Below, in pieces: positions 50,398 through 60,868 of a DNA stretch of 64,000 nucleotides. The stretch lies in NCBI GenBank assembly GCA_950295325.1, contig OX485804.1, forward strand, positions 60,540,533-60,604,532, given 5' to 3'. The DNA is from Polytrichum commune. Taxonomy: Eukaryota > Streptophyta > Polytrichopsida > Polytrichales > Polytrichaceae. The notes below the pieces were generated by a model. That model did no database searches. It saw only the letters and a list, made by a program, of their open reading frames with translations, and had not been told where the DNA came from. Positions within the stretch are counted from its first letter, which is position 1. Every line of letters begins with the position of its first letter. Both the position numbers and the translations under genes were made by a program.

Positions 50398-51462
50398 GGT
50401 CCGGCCACTTCGCACACGAGCCGAGAGCCGTGACCGTGAGATTGTGAGAGCCCAAAAGAAAGTGTGGAAAGGCCGGCCCAACACACCTCCACAATCGTGT
50501 AGTGTTTTGGGCCGGCCACTTCACACACGAGCCAAGAGCCGTGACCATGAGATTGTGAGAACCCCAAAAGAAAGTGTGGAAAGGCCGGCCCAACACACCT
50601 CCACAATCGTGTAGTGTTTTGGGCCGGCCACTTCACACACGAGCCGAGAGCCGTGACCGTGAGATTGTGAGAGCCCCAAAAGAAAGTGTCCAAAGGCCGG
50701 CCCAACACACCTCCACAATCGTGTAGTGTTTTGGGCCGGCCACTTCACACACGAGCTGAGAGCCGTGACCGTGAGATTGTGAGAGCCCCAAAAGAAAGTG
50801 TCCAAAGGCCGGCCCAACACACCTCCACAATCGTGTAGTGTTTAGGGCCAGCCACTTCACACACGAGCCGAGAGCCGTGACCGTGAGATTGTGAGAGCCC
50901 AAAAGAAAGTGTCGAAAGGCCGGCCCAACACACCTCCACAATCATGTAGTGTTTTGGGCCGGCCACTTCACACACGAGCCGAGAGTTGTGACCATGAAAT
51001 CGTGAGAGCCCAAAAGAAAGTGTCCAAAGGCCGGCCCAAACACACCTTCAAAATCGTGTAGTGTGGTCACGGATCCTCGAGTGTAGTGTGCAGTTACGTG
51101 TGACCGGGCCCTCAACTGAGGGCTATTTCAAGGAATTTCTATTCATGCGGGTTATCGCGCATGATAAAATAGAATAAATCAACGGTTGTGAGCGTTTGGA
51201 GTGCCATGGTCTCTTGGTTTTGTGTTAGGCCTACCTCCAAGAGGTGGTTTTTGAAAATAGTCCAAGTGACCATGAAACATGATTCATTGGATGCCACGTA
51301 GGAATCCGTGTAGACTTTACATCCATCTTGCATTCACTTAGTACTCCGTTGTTCCCTCAAGCGTAGTGGGAAGCGAACTTGGACCGGCTCCACCTTTTCC
51401 ACCAATAAGAGTGCTTGAAGTGTAATGGTCACGGGCTCTCAATCTTGTGTGTGAAGTGGCCC
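50398..51462. mobile_element. MITE family A copy 7 with one end amplified in tandem
   Basis: The right part (about 51,070-51,462) is an ordinary family A body ending GTGAAGTGGCCC followed by TAA. The left part is six tandem copies of the element's own first ~112 bp (separate entry). Together they form one continuous element of about 1.06 kb. Confidence 0.85.
50401..51069. repeat. Six-unit tandem array of a MITE terminal segment (111-112 bp units)
   Basis: CCGGCCACTT (or a one-base variant) starts each unit at 50,401, 50,512, 50,624, 50,736, 50,848 and 50,959. Units are nearly identical. Each includes CGTGACCGTGAGATTGTGAG, AAGGCCGGCCCAACACACC and ACAATCGTGTAGTGTTTTGG, the last leading into the next GGCCGGCC. 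This is GC- and CpG-rich compared with the other family A copies. Confidence 0.95.
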
Positions 51463-51506
51463 TAAGCTATGTATGTATATTGATGTCTCGCTTGCACAAG
51501 CTAGTG

Positions 51507-51730
51507 ACACCGATTATCCCAATTAGTGTGTTTTACTATATGGAATTACGCAGAGCGATGGCGTCTTACTCAAGAGTTCAATTTTTAATTAATGAAAGTT
51601 CAGTAGGTTGTTTGGACATTTTCAAAGAACATGAATGACTTTGCTTGATAAGATATTATGATCTCATTTAATAGTTATAGCATTGCGTAACTCCAAATAA
51701 GTAACACACACTAATTGGGATAATCGGTGT
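51507..51730. repeat. Foldback element (224 bp)
   Basis: Arms 51,507-51,531 and 51,706-51,730 are inverted copies (ACACCGATTATCCCAATTAG / CTAATTGGGATAATCGGTGT), and the match extends inward (GGAATTACGCA / TGCGTAACTCC). The inner arm word GGAGTTACG..TTGCTATAA recurs at 35.6, 44.37, 51.93 and 58.88 kb, marking a dispersed family. Confidence 0.8.
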
Positions 51731-53235
51731 AGTTCCCAAACTATCACAAGTTTCATCTTACTAGAATTCTAATCATCTCATTGATTGAAACGATGGGTAT
51801 AATTAGAATTCTGCATTGAATATATTTAGTCTCATATGGTATATTACATATGAACAATGTACCTGAGGGACTATGACGTAAACAATGAACTGTTTGCTAC
51901 AATAAACTGTCTAATTAGTGTGGGTTACCATTCAAAGTTACATGTTGCTATAACTTTATAACAAACATTATTGTTTTTACCAACTATGTTATATCATATG
52001 CTTTGGCGTACATACTAACTACACAAAATGGTATATTTAGACTTTAAGGTATTTTATGTCACTATGATACCTTTTTGGACGACACTTCTTATGAATAAGT
52101 GAACAAATACTGTCATGAATGATGGATGCGTTCATCCATTGGCCAAAACCCTACCTTCTCTTGTCAGCAACTTGCGATGAAATATTGTCATGGATGATTG
52201 GAATTTGGATGAAAAATCACTTGGTAAGTGACAGTAATTGCAACACGGTAAATCTATGATCACCCTGAAACATTACAAGGAATGACAAACAATGTTGGGT
52301 TAACATTTAGTGTTGGTGACAATACTACACCGCGGTTTGCAATTAGTATTGAGCAAGACAAATAGAATTGGTGACACTAAATATCATGTTTAGTGTAGTT
52401 GAGTGACTAGGTACCTATATTGCATTTGAACAAATCTTGCCTGTCACAGACAAAAAGAAGAAGAAGAAGAAGAAGAAGAAGAAGAAGAAGGAAGAAAGAA
52501 AAAGAAAAAGAAAAGCAGCGTTGGATTGAGTGCAAAAAATTAAGCTATCTCATGAATGTTGCACAATTTCAGAGTTTCACCAATCTCGTGATTTCATGGG
52601 ATTGCTTGATTTCAGAGTTTCTTAGGGTCTTGGACCCTAAGGCATGTGGGTGTTATTCGGTTCATTCCATTTCATGTTCTCCGACTTCTACCAAATGCAA
52701 TGAAACTTGTGTTGCAATAGCACAAATCTACCACGAAACATTGGCAAAACTAGATTGAAAATCATACATCCCATGATTTCGTTATGGTTATATGAAGTAT
52801 CTCTTTATTGATTGTTTAATTGAACACCATGTAGGTCTTCCCAATTGTGCTCATTGTTGCGTGTGGATCAGTTAACAAAGTTTGAAAGATGCAGTCCAAT
52901 CTCTCTTGGACCATGTAAGAAGAAGAAGAACTCTGGTCTCCAGAGGAGGCCAGAGTGAATAAAGTGTATGTTCGTAGAACATCCTAGGCCATGCCTTACG
53001 GCATTGGCGTTAGATGTAAAACTACTTCGTCCTTTTCAGGATGTAGACACTATATTTAGTAACCAATATTAAATTTCGGTAACCGGATATTATGTATGAG
53101 CCTTGTTTGGGGTAGTTAGTGGGGGGGGGGGAATCTGCATTGGGTAGGTTGGTTCATTTATGAAGGGTCTTGGAGATCATTAATAGATTGTCTATTTTCT
53201 AGCCTTCGTTTGTGGACTAATATGGAATGTGCATA
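51731..53235. other. Intergenic, no gene seen
   Basis: It contains a (GAA)n microsatellite (52,456-52,490), a one-ended copy of the GTATGTGGGTG foldback family after a TAA (from about 52,646), and an 11-base G tract at 53,121-53,131. The Lys/Arg-rich ORF across the GAA run is low complexity. Confidence 0.55.
52456..52490. repeat. (GAA)n microsatellite
   Basis: About eleven GAA units, continuing into purine-rich sequence. Confidence 0.9.
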
Positions 53236-54736
53236 CACCCTAACCTTGATAATGTCACACCCTCTGTTTCACCAAAAAGTGTGATATAAACAAGGTGTGA
53301 CATACTTGATAATGTCACATTTTGTGCATAATGTGACATTATCAAAAAATATGTAGAAAATCAAAATATAATTACAATTTTTTTTTAAATAACAAATACG
53401 AGACTTCAATGTTTTTGAATGTAAAATCTAATTCAAAATTGTGAATAACAACAAGAGCACATCATAATGTGTCATTGAGATCAGGTAAAGACCTCTCACT
53501 AGAGACAAAGAAGCTTCTAATGTCACATTGTTTTGTTGATGTTAAATGTGCAACACCAATTCTAATGAGTTTGTCATGGATTTTTTCCATTTCTAACAAC
53601 TCATGAGTGCTGAAAATCTGAGAACCTTGGCTAGCCATAAAATTCAAAACATCTTTAGCATATTTTTGTGCATCGCTTAGCTTCACTACTTTAGACTCAT
53701 CGTCACTGCTATCAACAATCAATGGGTCCACTTCCATGGAATCAAGAACTTGTTCGCCATCTTGCACTAATTGCACAAGCTCCTCAGTAGAAAATTCCAC
53801 CTCAAAATCATCTTCACCTTCCATGTTTATGTACTCCAAAGGACAAAGCTTTTCTACAAGCTTGCCTTCAACATCCAAACCCAAATTTAATGCGGCGATG
53901 AGTCTACCCAATTCCAAAGTTGCTTCCTCCATTTTGGACTTCATACGTTCATCAAGATTGTTTATATCTGCATTCCACTCTGCAGGCAATATGGCGGACT
54001 TTCTCCAACAATTTCTAATGGTTTGATCATCTAATTCATGCCATGCCGCCACACACCATAGCATAGCTTGAAATACATCAACATTCAATTTCCCCAAATC
54101 TTCATTTGAGTTGTTATCAATTTGTTGCAAAGTCTAGGCAACAAGCTTGCGCTTATAGCACATTTTGAATGCTGCAATCACTCCTTGATCCAAAGGCTGA
54201 ACAACTGAAGTCACATTTGGTGGAAGGAACAAGATAGTGATATGGGAGAGTACAAAAACATTAAACCCATCTATAACTTTCTTGACCTCACCATGAATAT
54301 CATGGCTTCCTGCATTATCCATAATAATGCAAATCTTTATGTCTTTCAATGCCATTCTTTGGTTCTCACTCTTCACCCAATGTGTAAAAACATCACCATT
54401 CATCCAGGCTGAATTGATCTGCGAGAAGTTGATCTGCGAGAGAAACCTTGCTTCTTCGGCACATGAGATTCAAGATTCAAGAACCCAAGATTCAAGCGGA
54501 AGCAGGTGAAGATGCCGACGTCATCCATAGAATTTGTTGTCCATCCGGCCTTTTTTCATCCATGTTACTTGTTATTATCACACTTACACTACAAATTTTG
54601 GAAAAAAATGTGACATTATCAAGGGTGATAGTGATAATAACGAGGGAATTTTACACTATGGAAATCGGTTTCAAACTTTTAGGTGACAATATCAAGGTGT
54701 TCTATTAACAAGTGTGATATTATCAAGGTTAGGGTG
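53236..54736. mobile_element. Pogo/Tigger-class Tc1/mariner DNA transposon, 1.5 kb, internally deleted
   Basis: The ends begin CACCCTAACCTTGATAATG and are inverted copies with one mismatch in about 25 bp. Both ends are flanked by TA, the Tc1/mariner target duplication. The word TTGATAATGTCACA (either strand) recurs inside both ends (near 53,251, 53,308, 53,331 and 54,607), suggesting subterminal transposase-binding sites. The element encodes the C-terminal half of a pogo transposase on the minus strand; the N-terminal DNA-binding part is missing. Confidence 0.9.
53462..54460 (-). pseudogene. Pogo/Tigger-type transposase, C-terminal part with one in-frame stop
   Basis: The frame runs from about 54,460 to the stop at 53,462 and is broken only by one TAG at 54,136-54,134. 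The start resembles the end of the first catalytic block (NSAWMNGDVFTHWV). The second catalytic Asp is in IIMDNAGSHD and the third in LPPNVTSVVQPLDQGV, a DDE_1 (pogo/jerky) signature. There are 42 residues between these two Asp, longer than the ~30 typical of animal Tigger. The remaining ~220 residues are an acidic tail ending near SLPDLNDTL. The CENP-B-like helix-turn-helix and the first Asp are absent, and a 16-bp near-duplication (CTCGCAGATCAA) lies at the truncated edge. It cannot make an active enzyme alone. I call it a decayed transposase, not a domesticated host gene, because it sits between intact TIRs. Confidence 0.9.
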
Positions 54737-55924
54737 TATTGTGTGGCAATTATGTTAATTTGTTTAAATGTGCTTTTGATTTTCATGATAGGTAGTGTGA
54801 ACGTTGTTTCCAGGTTTTTCATTGATGGGATATGTGTTGTGCCTCTTGCTCCCGCAGCCAGTACCATGAGTGGGGCCACTTTCCAACCTTTTGCAATGAT
54901 CGATGTTGTTTATGAGTGGTTGGTATTTTATGATTTTTCTGTCTAGGGTTTCAGTGGTGACTTGGACCATGTACATCTTTACAGTGTTTGTTCTCTGATC
55001 CTCGCCTAACCTCACACGCATCAAATATATATATATACATACGTAGGTGTCCGGTTTCATAAGAAAAAAACCCACAAAGCATAACATTACCAAGCAACTA
55101 TATGAAAGACGAAGGTTGCAATGTAAAAAGTTTGATAATATATAGTTGTTTGTTGAAAAGTTCAGAGTGTACAACATGAGCGCTCCCCATAAATGATGAA
55201 TCCCGGAATTAAACAAGAAGTATGCTCACGCGATACCTGGTCTCATGGAAGGCAACTAAGGAACTGTGTAGCGTTGTGACCTTAATGTAAACACATACCT
55301 TAAATCGTTACGAGTTTCTATACATGACAAAACTCTGTTGTCGTCAGAACATTGGTCAACAACCTTGAAGATTTCCATGTCCAATTGTGAGTTTAGCTTG
55401 ACACTGTAACAATACGTAAGTAAAAATGTTGTAGATTCTCAACATATAATCATCCGATCCCATGACCCATCATGGAACTCAAGGTAGTTGTTGACTAATG
55501 TTTTGGCATGGTGGCATCATATTTGAACCTTTAAAATAGATGCATAGTAAGGTAACATCTCTCTCACTTGGAGTGCAAGCCAAGTTCAAGGTGAAAAAAA
55601 ATCTATTGACAGCAGTAGTGAGAACTTATAACCGACACAGGTGCTTTCCATTCCGAGAAAGGTGGAAGATCCCATTGGGTGAGAGCCCAAGTTAAAAGCA
55701 AACTTATAACTTATAACTTATATTGGTGAGACCGGGCATGGCGTTAACTTATAAGTCATGTTTTTTGGCCTCGAAATTGGTGCGGGAAAAGGATAGATCT
55801 ATGGTTGAACGGCAATAGGACGCCCTCATGATGGTTAGCTAGCGGCTAACGGTAGGTATGTAAGTGCGTAAGCTAGAAAGGCCAAGGATCCGTTCCCATT
55901 CATGTAAGTTGAAGGTGAAACATG
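54737..55924. other. Intergenic, no gene seen
   Basis: 54,760-54,950 is G+T rich and open on the plus strand. Its peptide weakly resembles the minus-strand peptide at 23,178-23,444 (see findings). 55,895-55,925 resembles the repeat of 21.83 and 56.8 kb. Confidence 0.5.
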
Positions 55925-55933
55925 TGGTTGGGT

Positions 55934-56675
55934 ATGTGGGTGTTATTTGGTTCGTTTTTTCATGTTCTCCAACTTCTATTGATTAGATTTACACAACAAA
56001 ACTCATGTTGCATTAGAAAGGTTATAATGAAAGGTTTGCAAAAACTAGATTCAGAATCGAACCTCCCCTGATTCAGTTATGGTTAACGGAAGTGCATGCT
56101 TGTTTGGTTCGTTCCTTCATTGGATACATAAGTCCTCCCAAGTGTGTTCACGATTGAGTGTAGAGTGGTTATTGATATTTGACGACGTGGTTCAATCTCT
56201 TTTAAATGTGTTTTATGATGTTTGCTTTTTGATCCTCACTGTACTACATATCGATCAAATAGAGGGTATGAATAAGAAAATGAGCCACTTAAAGACCCAT
56301 CTAGCTTAAGATATGCGGGTGTTATTCGTCGCTTTACTTAATTGGGCACTTATAATTGATTGGTGTGTGGTTCGGTGAGGATGGAACAAACAATCATCAT
56401 CAAGACACATGTATACATAGAGGTTGGACAACGTTTTCAAATTTTATTTCGCAATCAATAAATGATTGTAGTTAGAAGGACCTATGTACGTGTTTACTTG
56501 AAGAATCAACACACAAGCATTTGTGATATTCATAGTTGAATCACGGGAGGTTTGATATCTGTGATGCGTCATTGTAGATTTGCGAATGCAAAACGCGTTT
56601 TGTTGTGTGAATCTAATCGGTAGAAGTGGAAGAACATGATGAACAAACTGAAAAAACACCCACATACCCTAAACC
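55934..56675. mobile_element. Long-arm foldback element (about 740 bp)
   Basis: The left and right ~225 bp are inverted copies: GGGTATGTGGGTGTTATTTG and, on the other strand at the right end, GGGTATGTGGGTGTTTTTTC, with the match continuing through GATTAGATT.ACACAACAAAA. Single ends occur at 7.37, 31.95-32.01 and 52.65 kb, the last two abutting TTA/TAA. That hints at PIF/Harbinger, but no clean duplication flanks this copy. Confidence 0.7.
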
Positions 56676-59600
56676 CTGAGCCTTTTCAAAGGGCTTTGAA
56701 TTAGTCAAGTGCATCTAAGTTGAGATGAATCAACTTTAAATACGAAAGTCGCAAGAAGTCATAAGAAATTTTGATTAGAGTCAATGTTTTATGCCTTTCA
56801 TGTAGGTAGAAGGCGAAATGGTAGTGAACTTCTTATAGCTTAGAGAATTATGTTCTTATCATATTTGACCCCATAATTAGCATCAAAGACCCCAAATTAA
56901 TCAATTGAAAGTGAGTTGGGACAAATCAACCATTAACTTATAACATATATGTATATACAAAATCTACAACTAGCCTAACACTAGCATTTAATACCCTTGT
57001 ATAATGCATACATTGATTATGAGGATACGGTGCGCCACCTAAACATCTAGTATTGGTGTTGGTTATACATCATTCATAAACAACACTTTAAATCCTTACA
57101 ACTTTTGCATTTAAATTCCAAATGACAAGTTCTTAAAATGCTTTGAAATCCTCTATTGAAAAGGAAAAAAAATAAAGAAATAAGAGACACTAGGTATTCT
57201 CAGTGCTTATTTTGTCGGTGTTATGTGTGCTTATTTTATGGGTGGATTTTTTACATGAATGGCAAGAATCCTAAGTGCATAAGTAGGCACTACGTAGCAC
57301 ATCATCCGAATTGGCTTGCATAATTTCTTGGAGTGTAAAGCTAGCGTGAGTTGCTAAGGGGCCAACCGGATTCACCTACCATAGTGGGTTTACACTAGGA
57401 TCCCAAGACCAAGGAAACTACGAATTCAAGCAAGCCTATCGGTTGAGAGCAAAAATCCGGACCCAAGGAGTTTACACTAGGGTCCGAGTTCAAAGTATGA
57501 GGAAATGGATGGCATTCTATTGTAAGCATTTTTGGGCATGTTCGTTGGTTTAGTTTAACTTCCCGGGTGTGCCATGTTTTCTCTCTCTTTGGGGTTTGAC
57601 TTTTGTAAAGTATGAAAAGAAAGGGAAGTGGCGCTAATATGTCACCACATTCCTGCTGGTTCTTGGGGCCCCGACTCAAAAAAAACACTTCAACCAATTT
57701 GAGAAACCAAACTTCAAGCTTGGGGGTCCAATCTTGGGTCCAAAAGTAAGGTCCATGAAAAGGATTGTTGGCCCAAACCCAATGTAAAGGTATATCCGTA
57801 ACCCTTAACTTCCCAAGCCTATGAAAGGGTTGTTTTGGGTGCATTTCACTCCATGTTGGTTGTGACATTTTCATTGACATGTTTTGTGGTTGATATGAGA
57901 TTGATCTGTAGGATGAGCTATTTGGAGGGGAAAAATGGGTGTGGAAAACCCTTTGAATTTTTAAATTATAATAATTAAAGAAAGGGATGCACAAGAAAAT
58001 GACATGCTTTATCCCCCCCCCTTCCCTCCAAAATAACCCTTTGACCAAACAAATTCACCTAGAAACTAAGCGGAATGCTTGTGTGATCCACTAGATGGAA
58101 ACACCTCAAAAGTTGAACACCTCCACGTAGTCTCATGCCAAATTTTGCAAACCACAATAGGCTTGCAAACCAAAACATGCTCTCATAAGACAAATGAGTT
58201 AATTAGTTGCATCCTCAAACTAAATAATTGGGGCAACCCATCCAATATAAATTTCTTCCTTAAAAGTTCACTATTGTATCAATTTGTTGGGCACCCTGAA
58301 ATTGGTAGCACACACACAAACAAGGAGTAATGGATTCTATTTTATGAAACCTACTATGGAGGGAGGGGGGGGGGGATTAGCATCATACCTTATCCACTTT
58401 TGTTGTTAATTAAGTGTAAATGAGTATTAATACACTAAAGTGAAGGTCTCGGATCCCAATTAAGCTAAAACTTCGGCTTAAAGTGGAAGTAGCCAAACTA
58501 TACAATGTTTGTACACGTTTTCACCTTCCTTCATCCTTGGCAGGTGTCACGAAACTTGATCCCGGAGTAACTCCCATTTGTAGCTCATGATTACATTTAA
58601 AATTTGCTTATATTGTAACCTCGGAAATTTAGAGCATCCATATTAAAATAACCTCTCAAGGCATTGCACAAATAAGGAACCACAGTCTGATTTGTGTAAT
58701 GTTGTGGATCAAGCCTCATTGAATGCAAAGAAATCGAAGTCTAAGTCCACAAAAATAATACATGTACAATATAAGGGCTGAGGCCTGCGACGCATAATGT
58801 AAGAGGTCGACAACTTCATCGAGTGTAAAGATATGAAGGCAACTACAGTAAATAGTCTTACTAGTGTGATTTACCATTTGGAGTTACATGTTGCTATAAT
58901 TTTTCTCTACCGACATTATTATTTTTAAAACCAAGTAAGATATATCATGTTCTTTGATGTGCATACTAACTATTATGTTATTTGGGTGGAAGGTGTATGG
59001 TCCTATTGTGGGCACTCCCAACTTCAATAACATTTTGGGCTGTTGGATATACATGATCGATAGTTGCCTCATCTGGTTAGCAATTCCGAATCAAAAGATT
59101 GTCAATTCAAGTTTCAGAATTGCAGCTACCATATAGAAGTTATAAGTGGTCAAAGTGAGGATTCTATTTCTCCTCAAGTGATCACATAGACTAGATAAGT
59201 AGTTGCCGGCCTACTAAACAATTGGCGATCTAGAAGGTCGAGAAGAGCTTCCAAATTCATCAACACTCAATTTAAAGCCACGAGGATCTTGGGGGAACAA
59301 TGCTTGCATCAACCTTACAACATTCTTGGCCTCACAACACTACCCAAGACACGAGCTGAATAATGTTATGGACTCTCTTCACTATCAAACTCATAATAAT
59401 TTATCATATCTTGAACACATAGTCCAATTTCATTGTAACACATGTCGTTTTTGTGTCCGTACTTAGCTATAAGCCTTGGCATTATACCGCTCACACATAG
59501 GTCTCCCACTAAGGAAAGCGACCGCATAAGGCCCACACACCAACCTACCTACCTACCAAACTTGGAATGACCGAAATTCTGGACGGATCAACAAGCTCTG

Positions 59601-60868
59601 CAACGAAACCATCCAAATTCTATTCATGGGTCGAATCATGTATGCTGCTGTGGCCGCTGCCGACTCACAATCACCCAGAGAAACAAAGATTAAAGAAAGG
59701 AAGACGGAAAGGAAGAAAGAAAGAAAGAGACATAGAAAGAAAGGTGAACCTGTTGTCACGAAATTCGAGGCACGAGGAGGAGTGACAAAATTTACACAAT
59801 TTACAACGACTTATCAGCGCCAGCCATGAAATTGTAGTCGGAATATCATCATCATCATCATGATGTTGCCGTACGCCTCGGGTAATCATCGTTTTCTGAA
59901 TTGTTTTTTTACAGATGACTGCAACAGGAAGTAGTACTCCCTGAGTCTGGGTGGGTTGATCTGAAGCCAGCCTCTGCCTGCTGCTGCCTGTGAGAGTTGA
60001 AGTTTCATCTCTAAGCAGATGTCAACAAGTACACAAGTTCCGCAATATTGAGTGAATAAAGTACTGACTTATATTGCCGGGCCAAGTTCGGAACGGATCC
60101 ATCGCTACTGGGCTGCTGGATCCATTACACATGGCCCACCATCATCAACAGCCCACAATTCTGGTGAATTAGGAGAGAGAACTTGCCTTGCAACCTGAAG
60201 CTTCCCATTTTGATGAGGATGATTATCAAGTGTGATTTCGTTGCCAATCCTTAACATCCCCAAACACACACACAACACCATCAACAACATCATCACAGGA
60301 GCAGCAAGAGCTTGATCTTTTATGAGAGAGAGAGAGAGAGAGAGAGGTCAACTTGCATAGGTCGTTGATGAATCCTTGAAGAAGGGTTAGCCAAGTGATA
60401 GGAGCTCCGCTTGTTGGTTGGATCACCATAGAAAGAAGTTTCGGGGCATGATGTGCTACACATCCACCATGAGCATGTTGGTGATGATGTCGATGTCGGA
60501 CTGATTGCTCGTTGCTGCAACAATTGTTGATGTTGATGTTGTTGTTTCTGTATTTGTGATTCTTTGTAAAGGCTCCTTGACTGAGTCTTTGGGCTAGCTT
60601 CGGTGAGTTGGATGTGGAGGATTTTGTTGGAAAATTTTCGGGGCCTGCCTAATTGTGCAGATCGTCATCATCATCGAGAAGTGGTCGGAAGAAAGCTATT
60701 GGGAAATTAGCGGTGATGGCCAATCGTTTGCTTGAGTAATTTAGCACCATCCTAAGATTCTCCAAGACAGAAAAAGGGAGAGAGCGAGAGAGAGGGAGGG
60801 AGGAGGATTAGGAGGATTTGGAGGAAGGAGATTGTTCTTGGACAGGGAAGAAAACAATTCATTAAGAA
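56676..60868. other. Intergenic to NAT 5' region, no other gene seen
   Basis: 56,795-56,960 and 58,868-59,500 are dispersed-repeat copies. 57,395-58,048 carries an open minus frame without a domain; inside it, GTTTACACTAGG-type words (57,388 and 57,469) hint at a decayed MITE. A C tract is at 58,013 and a G tract at 58,365. 60,000-60,868 should include the NAT promoter and 5' UTR, with GA-rich tracts at 60,324-60,347 and 60,777-60,812. No convincing TATA box was found. Confidence 0.5.

Noticed and set aside
50357-50975. Five overlapping ORFs of 76-108 codons on both strands
   Set aside because: They are translations of the 112-bp tandem units in shifted frames. The repeated peptides come from repeated DNA.
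50401-51069. CRISPR-like regular spacing
   Set aside because: The units are directly abutting, with no variable spacers, and derive from a MITE end in a plant nuclear genome.
52420-52758. 112-codon ORF with a poly-Arg/Lys run
   Set aside because: The basic run is a translated (GAA)n microsatellite.
53462-54403. Domesticated pogo-derived host gene
   Set aside because: The coding remnant sits between intact TIRs with a TA duplication, lacks the N-terminal DNA-binding half and has an in-frame stop, so a decayed transposon is simpler.
57395-58048. 217-codon minus-strand ORF
   Set aside because: Low-similarity sequence with no domain, a poly-C tract at its start and repeat-like words inside. 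No splice or family evidence.
59567-60523. Lys/Arg/Glu-rich and Ser/Leu-rich ORFs on both strands
   Set aside because: Low complexity from purine-rich and GA-rich tracts upstream of the NAT gene.
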